Assembly (NCBI GenBank): GCA_002077065.1
Contig: NAJO01000004.1
Location: 1 to 64,000 of the forward strand
From: Cryoendolithus antarcticus
Lineage: Eukaryota; Ascomycota; Dothideomycetes; Cladosporiales; Cladosporiaceae
DNA length: 64,000 nt
Direction: 5' to 3'
Position numbers and translations under genes: made by a program. The notes beneath the pieces are model-generated. The model was given only the letters and a program-made list of their open reading frames with translations. It was not told the origin of the DNA and did not search any database. This document shows, piece after piece, positions 23,099 to 35,692 of the stretch. How positions within the stretch are numbered: position 1 is the stretch's first letter; each line of letters begins with the position of its first letter.

Positions 23099-23557
23099 CG
23101 ACGAAGAGGGATCATGCCATGGTGAAGTGGTGGCATCCAGAGTGCTTGCTGAGTAGACGAGTGTCAATACGCGAAGTCGATGCAGGCGAGATGGCGATAG
23201 CTGATTTGTTCATATCTGCAATGCAGGAGAGAAGGTGAGGTCGTATGGCCTGCATAAATGCGGGTCTCCCGTAGACGATTTGTGCACCCTTCTACGGTAC
23301 ATCACGATCGATCTTGCCACGCTCAAACACCCTATGTGTGCATCCGTGCTATAGGTCAGGGAGTGGGCCAGAAGATATACGTCGCGATCTGATGGTCTAA
23401 GGGGTGGGAACCATCACTTTTGCAAGTAGGGGAAGTCCTCGCGCTTATTGGAGTGCTTCAATCTTTGGAGATCTGAACATTGTGCTTTGAGATACAGTAC
23501 ACACAACAATGTGTCACTAGTACACCGGCGCACTTATGGTGAATTCCAGTCAGGACA
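23099..23557. promoter_or_regulatory. Divergent promoter region LYR gene / NAT4
   Basis: This 459 bp stretch lies between the start codons of two divergent genes. No coding sequence is supported. Confidence 0.5.
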
Positions 23558-24355
23558 ATGGCGAAGCGCAAAGATCAGCACAGCAGCAGCAACGGAGAGT
23601 CTGCGGTCAGCAAGAAGTCCAAGCAACAATCAGCCGACAACGGGATCCCATCAGCCCAGCAGCTCGTAGTGGATCTGAATGCTCAAGATGCTGAGACATT
23701 CCAATCATCCTACATTCCGTCGCTCTCACTGAAGTACACTCCACGGGCTCCCAACGATGGTCAAGAGTACCGCCTCGCCTTCAAGGAGTCGGCCGATCTG
23801 GAGACGCCAGAGCTGAACGCATGCTTCGACTTGATCGAAACGACCAGCCGCGCCGACTACGAGCCCAGCAGCTTCGGCTGGTACCCCAATCGAAAGCGCA
23901 GCGAGATGATGGAGGACGATATGCGCTACTTGCTAGTTCGACGTCAACACGCCTCGCCTACGATCGAGAAGCACGGCAAAACTCGTATCGACACCAGCAT
24001 CGAAGGCTTCCTCAGCTTCCAGATCTGTCACGACTCTGTGCCTCTAGTACCTGTTCTCTACATCTACGAGATTCACCTGGCCGGATCGCTCCGTGGACTA
24101 GGCTTGGGCGCGCATCTCATGCAGCTTGCTGAGGATATCGCAGCGAGGATCAAGGTAGAGAAGGTGATGCTCACTGTGTTTGTGAGCAATTCGAAGGCGC
24201 TAGGGTTCTATCAAAGTCGAGGCTATGCTGTAGATGCTTGTTCGCCGGAAGATCGAAAGACGAGGAACAAGCTCGTCAAGACAGATCACTTCATCATGAG
24301 CAGATTGGTGAAGCGACAATTTGGCGAGTCGGGCAAGGCAGAAGCCAAGGCGTGA
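23558..24355 (+). CDS. NAT4: Histone N-alpha-acetyltransferase Nat4 (NAA40, NatD)
   Basis: Nat4/NAA40 acetylates the N-terminal serine of histones H4 and H2A. It is one exon of 265 residues. The N-terminus is basic and Lys/Ser-rich (AKRKDQ, KKSKQQ), fitting nuclear localisation. The family hallmarks are SSFGWYPNRKRSEMMEDDMRY, then GFLSFQI, the strand LYIYEIHLAGSLRG and the acetyl-CoA loop RGLGLGAHLM (R/Q-x-x-G-x-G/A). MLTVFVSNSKALGFYQSRGY is the closing GNAT helix-strand. Gene length and order of motifs match fungal Nat4. The start was chosen at the ATG in context ACAATGGCG. Confidence 0.94.
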   Translation: MAKRKDQHSSSNGESAVSKKSKQQSADNGIPSAQQLVVDLNAQDAETFQSSYIPSLSLKYTPRAPNDGQEYRLAFKESADLETPELNACFDLIETTSRADYEPSSFGWYPNRKRSEMMEDDMRYLLVRRQHASPTIEKHGKTRIDTSIEGFLSFQICHDSVPLVPVLYIYEIHLAGSLRGLGLGAHLMQLAEDIAARIKVEKVMLTVFVSNSKALGFYQSRGYAVDACSPEDRKTRNKLVKTDHFIMSRLVKRQFGESGKAEAKA

Positions 24356-24601
24356 ACCTTTTGAAGCGTGAAACTACCTATCGACGATCACGATGAGATG
24401 GAGGGACGCGTGCCATTGATCGTGGTGCTTTAACATGGCCACAGCAGCTATGAGGTATATGCATTCGCTATTGCGCAAGCTTTTGTAATGTACAACCATG
24501 ATCATGCCCGTCAAGGCTATGCGATGCGGAAGTCAAGGTCGCTTAATGTACATGTCACGAGGCAAAACGCCAGCCCGGCGCTCGATGAAAGCAAGCTGGA
24601 T

Positions 24602-27524
24602 TCAAGATGGTCGCCATGAAGCAATCTGTGCGCTTGTGGTTGCTGGGCGCGGTGGCGGCAGCATACTCGCGAGGCTTGACCTGACCGAATGCGCAGGTGC
24701 TTGCGGTGTGGGCTGCTCGGCGAGCGCTGGTGCCTGCGGAGCGCTGGATCCAGCTTGGGACCGGAAATTTCCAGCACCTTCGTGTGATAACGACGACCGC
24801 CTCGATGTTACTGGAGTGCTGCGGTTTTGGTGCTCGCTTAGCGCAAAGACACGCCATTGTGCGCTTTCCGTGCCTGGGTATGGGGTCGAAGGTCCGAAGG
24901 GCTCTCGTTGCTTGTTGCGCGATGCTGGGTTGGAGACGCTGGGTGGCGGGTGCTAACGAGCAGGCTTGTCAGCTAGGTCACACTGTAGTCGCTAGGATGT
25001 CACACATTTGTCCTCGTCCACTTTGCGACCCGAGTCAAAGAATTTACGAGCGAAGTGAATGACTTACCCAGCTTGGCAGCGGCACTGATTTGGGCGCAGG
25101 ACCCAGTGCCTTCATCAGCTCCTCCGGTGACGCAGACGCTGCTCGGTCCGTGATGCCCAGATCAGCCGCGCTTGGAGACTCCGCACGCCTCATGCGTCCC
25201 ATCTCCTCTGCTGAAGGCATATCAGCCATGATAAGCATTGATTTCCCAGCAACACGAGCAGCATCACTAACACTCCTCGAACGTGGTTCAGAGATAGTAG
25301 ATAGTCTAGGAGATGATGCTGCAGACGCTTTGGTAATCAATCTGATTAAGGCGCCTCCATGTGGTCGCTGCATCGCATCATCCTCGTTCAACGCTCGCTG
25401 AACGGCCTCATCCATCTTGGCTCGAGCACTCGTGGCTTCTCGCTCTTGTGCATGCAGCAGCAGACTCTGTCGACTGAGCTCTTCGAGCGCGAAGCGTAGG
25501 ACATCAATTCTCGCCTTCAAATTCAGATTCTCTCGTTGCGCTGCCATTACCGAAAAGCCGTGCACGTTGGAGTTCTGATCGGTCGCGATCGCTGTTGAGA
25601 GCCCGAAGCCACCCGCACTCGTCGCCGTCGCTGTGATGGGCGGTGATGCATCCTGTATCGTCCTGGAATCCGGACTTTGGCGACCTGAATGAGCGCGTTC
25701 GCTGCTCTCCTCACCAGACTGGAGACGCTGCTCAAGTCGGACGAGCTGCTCTGACAGTCTTTGCCGGTCAATTGCATTCTTTGCCTGGAGTCTTCCGCCC
25801 ATGTCCAACATGCGGCCCCACTGCTCCCGCTCTTTCGTGATGTCAGCGCGTTCGCTGTCGCGCTTCTTCTCGCTCTCTGCTAGTGAGATCTCTAGCGACT
25901 TCACCTGGTCGGCAAGATCTTCATTGCGAGTAGTGAGATCGTTTATCTCTTGCTCAGCAACACTCGCCTTCTTCTCTATAGCTTGATTTTTGACGCGCTC
26001 CCTTTGGAACTTCTGCAACATCGACGAGTACTCTCCTTGCAATGTCTGCAGAGACAAAGACTTCAACGTGATCTGATGTTGAAGGTCTGCGATATGCTGC
26101 GACGCAGCAGATGACGTCGAAGACCCTAGCAGGGAAGGCAGATGATGTGGTGACGTCGGCGAGTGAGACGACTGAGCGCTCGTTACTGTCAACGCCGGTC
26201 CAATAGACGGTGCGTATGCCAGTGACATTGGAGACGGCGGCGGCTGGTGCCACTGGCTTGGGTATGTGGGTGATGGTTGGCGCGGGTAAGCTGATGCAGG
26301 TAGGGAGTCGGATGGTGGTGAAGAGTAGTCAAGTCTGCCACTCTCCTTGCCGTAATGATCGGCGTACGACGACTGTTCACGCGCGAAAGTCTGAATGCTT
26401 GGTAATGATCGTTGCGCATCACCCATGGAAACAGCCCTATACCTCTTCGCCAAAGGTATATCGAGACTCTCGGCGAATCCAGCTGGTCGTTTCCTTGACT
26501 TGCAGTCTTGAGATGTCAGTGGCAGATCTGGGTCCCGCGCGTTCTCCCGTCGAGCCTCCAGCAGATCGCTCTTCGCATAGCGTAGATTGTCGATGATCCA
26601 TTGAAAAGTGCGCAGCGAAGCGTCAACAGGTACCTCCGAACGCTGCACTACGTCAGTCTAAACCTCCATGAAAGAGACTCTGACCAAGACTCAAGGCACA
26701 GCAAGCCATCCTGTATTCGTGTGGAGCAATGGCAAAGCGGCAAAGGCACGTCAGCGGGATGAAGCGATTGAACTGACCTGTAAGCTTGCACGATTGCAGT
26801 GTTCCTGCACTGCGTCATGGAGCTCAGCAACAGCAACAACCGCGTCTTTGACCAGAGGTTCGGCCTTCAGACAATTGTCGCACCGCGAGCGGTCCGCCAT
26901 GGCATCTAGCCCGGACTTATCGTCCGAAACCGCGTCCCGTTGTGTCGCTTCATGCAAAGATGCAAAGGATGGCAACGCCATTGGCGCCGACGAGAGTCCA
27001 GACAAGCCATCCTTGACTACCAGTGGCCTCAGCATAGTCTCATGACCACGGTCGTCATGGTTTGCTCCTAGTCTGGGAAGAAGGGTCGCTAAATGTCTAT
27101 TAGTAATCATCTTAGCAAGCAGTGTGTATTCTCGCATCTGAACGGAGCGTATCTCCGTGTACATACCTCTTTGGTCGGGTATGTGTAACGTGAGCGGAGA
27201 ATCGCTAATGCGACCTGTCATGCTCGCTCGTCGTATCTGGTCAGACTCGTGTCGACCGCGCCATTGATCTCCACTCGTACTACGTGATGGCATCGTTGAA
27301 TCCGGTAAGCTGGGCGTGGCATCGCGCGGAGGTGAAACTGGGCCGCGTGAAGAAGATTGGCCAACGTAAGTCCAGGCATTCGAGGGATCTCTAGCGCTCA
27401 GAGGCGTGTACGCTCGCCCCGGTGTCGTATGGTCGTATGAGTTCAATGGCTGCCAAGCTTGAACATGGCTATGCCCGGGCAGTACATCGACGGTTTGGTG
27501 AGGGTCTGTGGCTTGCGAAGCCAT
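24602..27524 (-). CDS. Coiled-coil protein, uncharacterised
   Basis: I join three exons (27524-26778, 26642-25068, 24952-24602) to 890 residues, with introns of 135 and 115 nt. The last splice uses a perfect GTAAGT donor at 25067 that falls in frame before the nearby stop, and a CTCGTTAG acceptor preceded by CTGAC; the resulting 116-codon Pro/Ser-rich tail is open to a TGA at 24602. Without it the protein would stop at 25044. The N-terminal part is Ser/Pro-rich with a CDNCLK pair near residue 216. LRTFQWIIDNLRYAKSDLLEARR follows the second exon start. A heptad-rich coiled coil spans roughly residues 425-570. Scattered Ser/Pro segments suggest phosphorylation. I recognise no family. Confidence 0.7.
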
Positions 27525-29204
27525 CTTTACGACCGTAGTGTTGTCAGCAAGGCATGATTGACAAGCTATTTGGTCGTCCGAGATAGTGACGCAGCATCGT
27601 GAGGTAATGCAGGGAGCGCCGTGGTGTTCCGGAGTCTGCTTTGAGTACACGAGCAAAGACCTACATCAAGTCTAAAAGGACGCAAAGACGAGGACCACCT
27701 GCTGACTACACAAGATCTCCAGCGTTCAGCAATAGCACTGCATGACGGAGATGGGACGCAGCGCGCCAGTCCGGCGAGCCATCCCGATGCGCGTTAGGCA
27801 TTATCGAATCCCACAATATGCATGATGAGAGAAGGGCAGGGCAGATCATCTGGAAAATGCCGCCCGAACCCTGCCTCGGTCAATCTTGTCGCAGCTTACC
27901 TCCAACAACCACTCAACGACACGATCGTGACTACAAGCAGCCGTGCGGCGCGTAAGGCGATGTCATTTGATCGTGTTAGAAGCGTATTCATGCATCTCGA
28001 CTCGGCGCGATCAGCTTGAAGCGGCTCCGGTACTGATCGGGGCATGAAAGCCTAACCTTCTACTTTGCCTATTCGAAGAATCACAGCTCTTAACTTGTGG
28101 CGCTTAACGTGGACGCGCTTGGCATTACTCTCCACAATCTTGGTCAGCCGCATAAGCCGTGGAGATTCACTTGTCAGCAGTGGGACTCGCCGTAGCTGAA
28201 CGACCAGACGGACTCGCTTTTCCGACGCGGTGATCTCAGCTCACTAGCGAAAGCGACTGTCGGATTACGATGCACTCATCATCGACGCGTCGTGCATGCT
28301 CCAGCTGCAATGAAGCTGTGTGTCATGAGCTGCGCGTCGATCTGGGACTCCGTGCAATCGCTTGCTCTGGGCCAACCGCAGCGCCACAATGACACTGCTC
28401 TTGCGCAGTGAGGGTTCCCAAGCCTAGCTAGATGCAGTCGGTACCCCGAACGCTGTGGCGTCTGGCACACTGAGAGACGCCGAAGTTCTGGCGCAGACGA
28501 AATTAGAGCACCGACGTTGATCTGCCGACGCGGAGGCCACTTCATCAGGAAGGTGTACCATGTCGATGAGGCTACACGGGGACGCGGCTCTTGTCGAGTA
28601 GTGGGCGTGAGCAACGATGGGCGCTTCTGGTGTACTCAGTGTACTGGAAGGACGACGAGGACGCGATCGATGATCTTCCCGCATCAAGCGCGATCGACGG
28701 GATCAGACATAGAGTCTGACCTCCGTCACCCAAGTCAGCACCAAAGTCAGCACACGCATCTCAAAGTGGATCGCGCGAAGCTGACACGCGCCGATCTCGT
28801 GGAAACGTAAGCACGCACGCGACGCATCCCGGTCATCTCGAGCCAGCAAATGAAGCCTTGGCAGCGACATGCTCGGAGTTTGATGCCGCGAGAGTTCTCG
28901 TGACTACCTGCTTTTATGAACGGATCGCGGGTATGTTGTGCACCCGCGCGGACTCGTCAGGGCAAGCTGAAGCGAATGACAAATAATTTGGCGCCGGCAA
29001 CCGGCGGAACGAGGTTCATCGTGTCAGCAGAGTGTTGCGAGTCATGGCTAGAGGTCTAGGGCTTGCGTGTACGTTCGCGACGGGAGATGTAATTGACTTT
29101 GTAGCCAGCAATCGGGAGTAAAAGTGATAGAATGGGAAGAAACTCTGAGGCTCCGATCGGTACTGCAAGGTGGTATGCGAAGCATGACGCTTGGCGGTTC
29201 TGTC
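27525..29204. other. Long intergenic region with two GC-rich hairpins
   Basis: About 1.68 kb lie between the start of the coiled-coil gene and the 3' end of SAM37, both on the - strand. Only short overlapping frames are present. Two perfect small inverted repeats occur at 28926-28948 and 28992-29006. No gene or RNA is supported. Confidence 0.45.
28926..28948. repeat. Inverted repeat, 7-bp stem
   Basis: CGCGGGT at 28926-28932 pairs with ACCCGCG at 28942-28948 around a 9-nt loop. A second perfect repeat lies 43 bp on (CGCCGG at 28992-28997, CCGGCG at 29001-29006, 3-nt loop). They could be binding sites or chance in GC-rich DNA. Confidence 0.6.
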
Positions 29205-30551
29205 CTACTCTATCACAACGCCAACATCTCTTGGATTCTCCTCCACCCTCACATGCTGCTCCACTCTACCCCTGCCCTCATGCCCTACCTGCGCACCCAT
29301 CAACGAGATCCCCGAGATCGCAGCCCCCAGGTCCCCATAGTCAGACAATTGTTTCCGGCCGAAGATCTGCACCCGCTCGCCGTGCGGCCAGACCAGTAGA
29401 CCTGTTACGATGGCATAGTAGCCGCTGAGGGCGAGAGAGGTGAGCGTTGCGAGGAGAAGGGGTTTGAAGTATCGTTGCCAGAAAGGCATCCCAGATGGGG
29501 ATGTGGTGATGACGTGTGGAGAGCGCCCGAGGTAGGGGAGTTGGTGGACGAGCTCAGTGGCTATCATCGTGACTGTGTTGATGATGGAAGAGTGTTGAGA
29601 TGGGCGCCAGGGAAGTGAAGCAGGCTTCGCATCTGTCGCAGCATCTCCACCGCCTTGCAGCGCTATGACTTCCTCAACAGAAGTGCTGAGTCCAAGAACC
29701 TTGTGCATCCTCTCCGTGAATCGCTGCAGATTCGGGTACTTCGTTCGCACAGTCTGCGCAAGCCAATCCTGCTCCACCTTCGGGAAAAGCATCAAGCCCA
29801 AATAGCCATACGCCAAGCAGTCCATTTCCCTCGCCTGTTCACTCCCCAGGAACCACTCCCCATCATCCAATATCTCACTCAGCGGCTCGAAGAAGTTCTC
29901 AGCAAGCGCATGCAGTTTGAATCTCGCAGCATACTCCGGCTTCTGCAGCAGCCCCCTCAGCGTCGCCTTCCCACTCCCAAGTAACAGACTTGCCCGTCCT
30001 TTCGCCTGCGTCTCGAACCCTCCATCCTGTTTCCCCACACCATCGAAACCCTGCGGCCGATGGCTCATGTCCTCGTGTACATTATCAACGTCTATACTGT
30101 GTATACCCAAGTGTTCAGTCTGTTTCCGGGCTACTGCGCGACGGTGCGGAGGCAGAATGTAGTTTGCGTGCCAGGGGAGGATGCGTGTGAAGGCTGGGCG
30201 GGTTGTGGAGGTGTAGTTTGAGGCTGAGACGTAGAGGTTTACTGCTAGGAGGGAGGGGCCGTGGGTTTGGATGAAGGAGGTGAGAGCGGTGTCGTTTGCG
30301 CTGGGCGAAGAATGGTTTGTGGAGGAGGGCAGGTCTGATAGGTGGCGCGCAATGGCATTGTAGCTGGACGCCAGCGTTTGGCTGTCATCTCTCAGCCATG
30401 GTAGCGCGATCGTGTGGTCGTGGCTGATGTGCAGTTCCCATGATTCGTTGTCACTTCCAAAGTGCAGTCGCAGCAAAGCGACTGCAGCGTTGCACTCGGC
30501 ATCGATTGACGGTAGGTCGAATGCCGGACCAAGGACATGTAGATGTAGCAT
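29205..30551 (-). CDS. SAM37: Mitochondrial SAM complex subunit Sam37 (Tom37/metaxin)
   Basis: Sam37 belongs to the sorting and assembly machinery that inserts beta-barrel proteins into the mitochondrial outer membrane. It is one exon of 448 residues. The N-terminal motif LHVLGPAFDLPSIDAECNAAV is characteristic of the metaxin/Tom37 GST-like domain. The middle has ILPWHANYILPPHRRAVARKQ, and the GST C-terminal helices hold FLGSEQAREMDCLAYGYLGLML, the usual metaxin signature. A single membrane segment lies near residues 375-400 (PLLLATLTSLALSGYYAIVTG), fitting a tail-proximal anchor. Length and organisation match fungal Sam37. Confidence 0.9.
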   Translation of the reverse strand: MLHLHVLGPAFDLPSIDAECNAAVALLRLHFGSDNESWELHISHDHTIALPWLRDDSQTLASSYNAIARHLSDLPSSTNHSSPSANDTALTSFIQTHGPSLLAVNLYVSASNYTSTTRPAFTRILPWHANYILPPHRRAVARKQTEHLGIHSIDVDNVHEDMSHRPQGFDGVGKQDGGFETQAKGRASLLLGSGKATLRGLLQKPEYAARFKLHALAENFFEPLSEILDDGEWFLGSEQAREMDCLAYGYLGLMLFPKVEQDWLAQTVRTKYPNLQRFTERMHKVLGLSTSVEEVIALQGGGDAATDAKPASLPWRPSQHSSIINTVTMIATELVHQLPYLGRSPHVITTSPSGMPFWQRYFKPLLLATLTSLALSGYYAIVTGLLVWPHGERVQIFGRKQLSDYGDLGAAISGISLMGAQVGHEGRGRVEQHVRVEENPRDVGVVIE

Positions 30552-30767
30552 CGCGGTGGTAAGATCGTTGATACCTGAATCTCGAACTTCCTGAGATGCG
30601 CAATTCGATGCACGGACTCTTATGTCAGCGGCGCGCTGTCACGTGTCGGCGACGTCGAGATTCGTCTTCGGCGGACGGGCTCTTATGTCTGTCGTGTCGC
30701 TGGACGATTGTATGCTCTTCTTGTAATCGGCACTCTAGTGGCCGGATCAGGTCGTCGCACTGTAAGC

Positions 30768-31811
30768 TCAGAGCTTCGGCCGCATGGCCTCTTCACCCAC
30801 ACTGACCACAATCTTCCCATACACCTTCCTCTCTTCCAGATCTTTCAGCGCCCTACCCATGCTCGACAGACCCTCGTACTTTCCGTAAAGTAGAGCTTTC
30901 AGCTTCCCGTCAGTAAGCATCTTCAGATACCCGTCCCAGATCTCGTCCATCTGCTTCGGAAATCTTCTGCCACTCTCGCCATATCGATAGCCAATGACTG
31001 TGATCGACTTCAGCAGCAGCCTGTTCATCTTGACGTCTTCCATGACTCCACCTCTTGCTGCGAAGCCCAATATCACAATTGTGCCTGCATATGCACAGCA
31101 CCTAATCGCGTCGTTCACCATGCCTGTGTTGTCCAGTACCGCATCCACGCCACGGCCGCCTGTGAAGTCGAGGACTCTTTGTATCCAGTCTCCAGCGTTG
31201 ACGATCACGGCATCAACGTCCATATCCCTTCGCATGGCCTTGGCCTTCTCCTCATCCCCCGCCAGTGCTATGACTTTCGCGCCCACAGCCTTGGCCACCA
31301 TGCAGCAAGCACTCCCTAGCCCACCACTGGCTCCGCTTACCAGCACCGTCTCGCCTTGCTTCACCCTAGCTACCTCAACGACAGACGCATAGCTCACCGC
31401 TACTCCGTGCATGGCACATGCTGACGCTGAGTCCAGCTCATCTGGTACCCGTCGAATGGCACTGCGAGGCACAGCGATGTACTCTGCGAACGCGCCGATC
31501 CTGCCGCCGATAACGCGGTCCCCTTCCTTGAGGTCACTGCCCTCTGCATTGCTGGACGGGAGCTTCTCAATGGTGCCGGCAAAGTCATAGCCAAGTATGA
31601 AGGGCGGATGGACGTGTCCTCGCTTGGCGTGGACATTCTGGTGCTTGCCATTGGCGTGGAGGATGTCGGCGTGCTGAGGACTGCAGTGGGTTATGCGAAC
31701 GAGGTACTCATCGGCCGTGGGCTGTGGTGTGGGAACTGAGGAGGGGACTAGAGATGAAGGCGAAAGGTTGAAAGCAGGGAGGTGAATCGCTTGCATCGCA
31801 GAGGGTGGCAT
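30768..31811 (-). CDS. MDR-family oxidoreductase (quinone reductase-like)
   Basis: One exon, 347 residues from the ATG at 31811; a second ATG at 31796 is possible. It is a medium-chain NAD(P)H-dependent reductase. The N-terminal catalytic domain has HPPFILGYDFAGTIEKL and GDRVIG. The Rossmann fold shows VLVSGASGGLGSACCMVAKA (G-x-x-G-G-x-G) and a later VDAVLDNTGMV and IVILGFAARGG. Structural-zinc cysteines are missing, so it resembles quinone oxidoreductases and zeta-crystallin more than classical alcohol dehydrogenases. Substrate unknown; probably cytosolic. It lies 216 bp from SAM37 in the same direction. Confidence 0.88.
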   Translation of the reverse strand: MPPSAMQAIHLPAFNLSPSSLVPSSVPTPQPTADEYLVRITHCSPQHADILHANGKHQNVHAKRGHVHPPFILGYDFAGTIEKLPSSNAEGSDLKEGDRVIGGRIGAFAEYIAVPRSAIRRVPDELDSASACAMHGVAVSYASVVEVARVKQGETVLVSGASGGLGSACCMVAKAVGAKVIALAGDEEKAKAMRRDMDVDAVIVNAGDWIQRVLDFTGGRGVDAVLDNTGMVNDAIRCCAYAGTIVILGFAARGGVMEDVKMNRLLLKSITVIGYRYGESGRRFPKQMDEIWDGYLKMLTDGKLKALLYGKYEGLSSMGRALKDLEERKVYGKIVVSVGEEAMRPKL

Positions 31812-33337
31812 GCCAATGGAGTAGAAGTGGGACCAAACTTGCCTTTCCAATGTCTCTCACGAACACCTTTTGTTACTTCTGGAAGGATGAGCACGTCTGA
31901 AGAGCCTCAAGACAGCCGAGGTCCTGACGCGATGGGAGCTTGCGATTTGACTTATCAGCTCCCACACCGTTCGATATCTCGGGCAACATGCGGATGTCAT
32001 CATGGCAATTGGTCGCAGAATGCCGACAGGAGAGTGTACATCCGGTCGACGTCTCATGCGTAAAAGAACTTCGTCACCATTTGTCGTCAATTGTAGCATC
32101 GTGTAGGCCTGGGGTTCCAGACTGGAAATCTGCGATAAGATCCAGAAGTATGATTTCACGGCCTTTCCAAACGATCGACTAGCCCGGGGGAGATGCAAGA
32201 CACGCGTCGAGCAAATGCGTTTCGGTCCACGCACTTACTAATGTTGCCTATCGACACCGCATTGCGTTCTTGATCTCAGGCTGTGGCGATTGTCGCGATA
32301 AATATGGTCGCCCTGCTTCCAGGCGCCCAAGCTAGTGGGTGAATGAGAGACACTTGTGAGTCCCGTACATGCCACTCTGATAGTACGGGATGAAGGGTTG
32401 CAGTGAACGTGTTGTAGACAGAGGTGCATGCTATTTCCATCCTTGAAAGTGTTTCGCGGGAGTACGTGGTCCGGGCTCTTGCCGTGCTGCCGCCCTACTC
32501 CTTCTTTGAAAACATCCGCCAAAGCCATCGACATCACACCACGCTCTGCACTGCATTGCATTCTACACGCTTGCCGCCAGTAGTCCAACACCATCGCACA
32601 CTATCAGACACTCAGATCTTTGCCACCGCCTCAGACTGGACCTCGCTCGCCGACCGACCAACGCCGCAGCTGCTACTGTTGTTTGCACATAGCTGACGAA
32701 CCCCACTAAGGAGCCGCAAAACTCATCAACGCTTTCGCGCCCACGACACATCGCCGCCCGTATCTGACCTTCGACGGAAGTCACTGCTGTACGCTGAGGA
32801 GCTTGCCATCACCACCGACGCCAATTCGCACGTGATACCCCGCCAAGGAGAAGGCCGCCCGAAGAAGTCAGTCGCGCACTGTGAAAGGAGGACAATCGCC
32901 CAGAACAGCATACTGTGCCTGGAGAGCCGCGGTGAACAGTGATTGTCTGCGCAATCCATTTGTTGGCACGCGAAACGAGGATCACAGCCAGACGTGCCGC
33001 GTTGAGCCTGCGCGCTCTTTCCTCTTCCCTTGGTAAGACATTCCGAACCTCATTCAAAACCCCCCTCAGCAGACTGCAGCGGTAGCAGTGACCTGAACTG
33101 CGTACGAATCGCTGCACTTCACAAGTTCGGATAAGTATCGCACAGTCTTCGCCGCAGAAATCTCTACACGAGCACAGCGCAGAAATGATTCGCCAAATCC
33201 AGACAGAGTATCAAGCACTTCATTGGGACACCAGCTGACAGCTTGTAGTTCATTCAGGCTTGGAGACCACAACCACAACCTAGACTGCAGGCGGACTTTA
33301 CATCCCAACACACTCACTTTCACGACAGGCGCCAAAG
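31812..33337. promoter_or_regulatory. Divergent promoter region MDR gene / GLC7
   Basis: About 1.53 kb between two divergent start codons. Short frames only. The roughly 900 bp before GLC7 is rich in short pyrimidine and CA-rich stretches and probably holds a long 5' leader. No separate gene is supported. Confidence 0.45.
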
Positions 33338-34434
<1,097 letters not shown>

Positions 34435-35692
34435 ATGTCTACCCTCGACATGACGATCTGGAGATTTGCCTGGACGGCCATTGCGCTCTTCTTGCCTCCG
34501 AGTTATGTTTGGGGACATGGCGAAGCGGTCGAGACGCGCACAGCGCTGTCCAGGCGATACAATGTATCGTGGGTGTGCAAGCAGTGCACGAAGCAATACA
34601 GCAGTGATGACATGGAGACGCGGATCATGCATGCACTTTTCTTATCGGACAGCGAGTGCGAACATGATGAGTAGTAAGGTGTGAAGACATGGGGACGTTA
34701 TGTACGATTCGTTATGGAGTGAGCAACGAGTGCTGCCTTTCATGCTCGATCCCCGTGCTCCGTCGCTTGCCTTGATTCCGGGCTGTAGGCTGCGCATAAT
34801 GCCTCGCAAGCCCAGCCAGTTCTGCGAATAGCTGCATGTCGAGTACCGAGTGACCTGTCAAATCCTGGTGGCGGCGGGTGGAATCTGAAACACACGCGCG
34901 CGACCATTCGAAACCACCGTACCCAATGGATTTGGCCGAAGCCTCATCGCGCCCGCTGGCCGCAGTAGTCCGACGATAGGTAAGAGGTCGTGCAGTGCTG
35001 ACCGAAGACGCGTAGTGCTGTGGCGAGTAGGCTACCACTGGAAGGCCATGTTTATTATTGTGAGTTTCAGATTCGATGTCTGTGGAAGACGCGTGAGGCG
35101 CGTGGTCGGGGCCAGCATGCAGCAGTGTGACGTGTCTCAATGGCCAGCTCTGGAGAGACTACAGTTCTGGCGCATACTACGTGACCGTAACGGTGTCGCT
35201 AGCTGCATTGCAGCACAGCTTCTGCCATCATTGTGGTGGTGCAAGAGTCGATTGTTGATATATCCCATTTGTTCGTGGTCCAAGCTTCCCAATCCAGGGA
35301 TCCCGCCACGGCGTTCTCGCTTCGTCGCCTTCTTCCGAACTTGATCCAACGCCGACACCTCGATTGTTAACCTTATCGATTATTGTCGACCTCGAACAAT
35401 TGCAATCGCTTTTCTGGACCTCGACAACAACGGCCATACATTCATTGCATTCGACGATGAGCATGTGCTGATAGTGACAACGACGCTGGCTTGAGCATTG
35501 CTGGCACCGGTGGACAAAGGGGTGCGTTTGTTGCTCGTCGGCTGGCATAGCAACCGGCGGTGGAGGCGACGGTGAGGTTGAGAGTGGACACGGCGGTGAC
35601 TGGGGGAGGTGCTGGAGGGGACTGCATCTTTTCAGGGAGAGCCGGGGTGCGACAGCGGTGGAGTGAGGTGAACACCACCTTGCGACAGCGAG
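34435..35692. other. Intergenic GLC7 to CDH1
   Basis: About 1.26 kb. A 79-codon frame starts directly after the GLC7 stop and is most likely 3' UTR. Longer - strand frames at 35228-35804 overlap the CDH1 start and look like shadows. The rest should be the CDH1 promoter and leader. Confidence 0.45.

Noticed and set aside
34435..34674. 79-codon frame starting directly after the GLC7 stop, with a hydrophobic N-terminus and CxxC motif
   Set aside because: It lies in the expected GLC7 3' UTR with no promoter space. A eukaryotic ribosome would not normally restart there. No family recognised.
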